Source: Candidatus Magnetominusculus xianensis
GTDB taxonomy: Bacteria > Nitrospirota > Thermodesulfovibrionia > Thermodesulfovibrionales > Magnetobacteriaceae
Reading direction: 5' to 3'
Assembly: GCA_001541255.1 (NCBI GenBank)
Contig: LNQR01000034.1
Span: 1-64,000 of the forward strand
Length of the DNA: 64,000 nucleotides
Of the stretch, positions 63,044-64,000 are shown in pieces. Every line of letters begins with the position of its first letter. Positions within the stretch are counted from its first letter, which is position 1. The notes beneath the pieces were generated by a model. That model was given only the letters and a program-made list of their open reading frames with translations. It did not search any database and was not told the DNA's origin. The translations under genes were made by a program, and so were the position numbers.

Positions 63044-64000
63044 TCCCGCAGACCTTTAATTTTGCCAAACCACCGGCGGTATATTTTGGCGCGGGTGTGT
63101 TTGATACCCTGCCCAAAGTTATCTCACGGCTTGGGAAAACGGTGTTAATCGTAACCGGCGCTGCATCGCTGAAAAAAACTGGCAGGCTTGACAGTCTGCT
63201 GAGTTCACTAAAAAAAGATGGTATCAGATTCTATATCTTTCAAATACACACTGAGCCGTCGCCTGAGATGGTTGACGCCGCCGTTGCTGAGTTCAGAAAC
63301 TATGGCGTTGATGTCGTTGTGGGCATAGGCGGAGGCAGCGTAATAGACGGCGCAAAGGCAATCTCTGCCATGCTCCCCCTCGGTGAAAGCGTACTTAATT
63401 ACCTTGAAGGCGTCGGAAGGCCGGAGGCACACAGCGGTATTAAAATCCCCTTCGCCGCCGTACCAACAACATCGGGTACAGGGAGCGAGGCAACAAAAAA
63501 TGCTGTCTTAAGCCGCGTCGGGCCGGAGGGGTTTAAGAAATCCCTGCGCCATGACAACTTTGTTCCCGATATAGCGCTGATAGACCCTGCACTTACGCTG
63601 TCATGTCCACCGGATGTGTCGGCAGCCTGCGCAATGGACGCCTTTACACAGCTCATGGAGTCATATGTATCAGTGAAGGCCTCTCCTATGACAGATTCAC
63701 TTGCCATTGGGGCAATCAGGCTTGCAATAGACAATCTGGAGTATTCCTGCACGGCAGGCGCGGGGGATATTCGTGCCAGAAGCGCAATGGCATATGCCTC
63801 TGCAATATCAGGGATAACGCTTGCTAACGCTGGACTTGGAGTTGTACACGGACTAGCATCATCGATAGGCGCTTGTTTTAACATACCCCACGGGGTCGTC
63901 TGCGGGACACTGGTAGGGGCGGCAACCACTGCTAATATCAAAGCTATGAGGGCAACTGACTCAGCAGCAATCCAAAAATATGCAGACATCGGCTGCCTGA
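63016..64000 (+). CDS. Iron-containing alcohol dehydrogenase, 3' end beyond the window
   Basis: At least 328 residues of a family III (PF00465) dehydrogenase are present. The nucleotide-binding boxes are LGKTVLIVTGAASLKKTGRLD and VVVGIGGGSVIDGAKAISAM; FAAVPTTSGTGSEATKNAVL follows. The metal ligands begin in CAMDAFTQLMESY (Asp and Glu-like) and GLGVVHGLASSIGACFNIPHGVVCG, which supplies two His. The C-terminal end is cut by the window edge. ATG 63016 overlaps the ABM gene, and a GTG at 63037 is an alternative start. No stop occurs before 64000. Confidence 0.92.
   Translation, partial: MSSTTNEVVIPQTFNFAKPPAVYFGAGVFDTLPKVISRLGKTVLIVTGAASLKKTGRLDSLLSSLKKDGIRFYIFQIHTEPSPEMVDAAVAEFRNYGVDVVVGIGGGSVIDGAKAISAMLPLGESVLNYLEGVGRPEAHSGIKIPFAAVPTTSGTGSEATKNAVLSRVGPEGFKKSLRHDNFVPDIALIDPALTLSCPPDVSAACAMDAFTQLMESYVSVKASPMTDSLAIGAIRLAIDNLEYSCTAGAGDIRARSAMAYASAISGITLANAGLGVVHGLASSIGACFNIPHGVVCGTLVGAATTANIKAMRATDSAAIQKYADIGCL

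Noticed and set aside
1..64000. CRISPR array or Cas genes
   Set aside because: No regularly spaced direct repeats of 25-40 nt with unique spacers and no Cas-like proteins were seen.

Overview
The window is a continuous piece of chromosome from a Gram-negative, diderm bacterium. The features pointing that way are a lipoprotein with a lipobox, an outer-membrane beta-barrel with a signal peptide, Wzx/Wzz-type envelope polysaccharide genes and a sensor kinase with c-type haem motifs. The mix (FHA/Ser-Thr kinase signalling, haem sensor kinase, GH57 branching enzyme, DUF4912, EAL/GGDEF and cyclase proteins) fits a Nitrospirota-like (Thermodesulfovibrionia-like) or deltaproteobacterial-grade organism. 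This placement is inference from gene content; no marker-gene tree could be run.

Layout. 1-1.6 kb is a small accessory patch: an ORF6N-type fragment, a 13-bp perfect hairpin and a DUF697-like membrane protein. 1.6-9.3 kb is a tight housekeeping operon, lepA-lepB-(DUF4845-like)-ribE-ribBA-ribH-nusB-phosphoesterase-purB, with start/stop overlaps, followed by a convergent tRNA-Val(CAC). 9.4-17.6 kb has a metallo-beta-lactamase-fold hydrolase and, on the minus strand, a three-gene signalling operon (FHA-kinase; PP2C-FHA-cyclase; kinase-TPR-14xWD40). 17.6-30.4 kb is mostly informational and maintenance genes: lipoprotein, a 6S RNA candidate, rarA, rny, ymdB, osmC-like, pgpA, thpR, uvrC, prmC, a haem-motif sensor kinase and rho with a long structured leader. 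30.4-43.4 kb is an envelope and glycan region: an STT3/PglB-like oligosaccharyltransferase, manC, a cyclase/cupredoxin/beta-barrel operon, Wzx-like flippase, GT2, Wzz/BY-kinase-like protein and an SGNH hydrolase. 43.5-46.8 kb holds an HU protein and a cobalt ECF transporter (cbiM, PDGLE/cbiN-like, cbiQ, cbiO) behind a structured leader. 46.8-54.7 kb is accessory: a DUF2142 protein, an IS110 fragment, a BtrH-like acyltransferase with an ABC-2 exporter, STAS, a double cNMP-binding protein, a decayed SNF2 helicase and an EcsC-like protein. 54.9-59.0 kb is a glycogen operon (glgA, DUF4912, GH57 branching enzyme). 59.1-62.5 kb is a divergent unit with 11-nt-phased Pho-box-like repeats, Cys-rich microproteins, an EAL-CBS-GGDEF protein and an orphan pstB. 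The window ends in an ABM-domain protein and a truncated iron-containing alcohol dehydrogenase.

The most novel-looking element is the symmetric divergent promoter at 59324-59461. Ten in-phase 11-nt units separate two -10 boxes, each exactly 10 nt from a CTGTAACA element, and the promoter flanks two related zinc-ribbon microproteins. Others worth attention are the twin-propeller kinase operon, a homopolymer frameshift that removes the membrane anchor of a cyclase in a cupredoxin/beta-barrel operon, the BtrH-ABC cassette, and structured leaders ahead of cbiM and rho.
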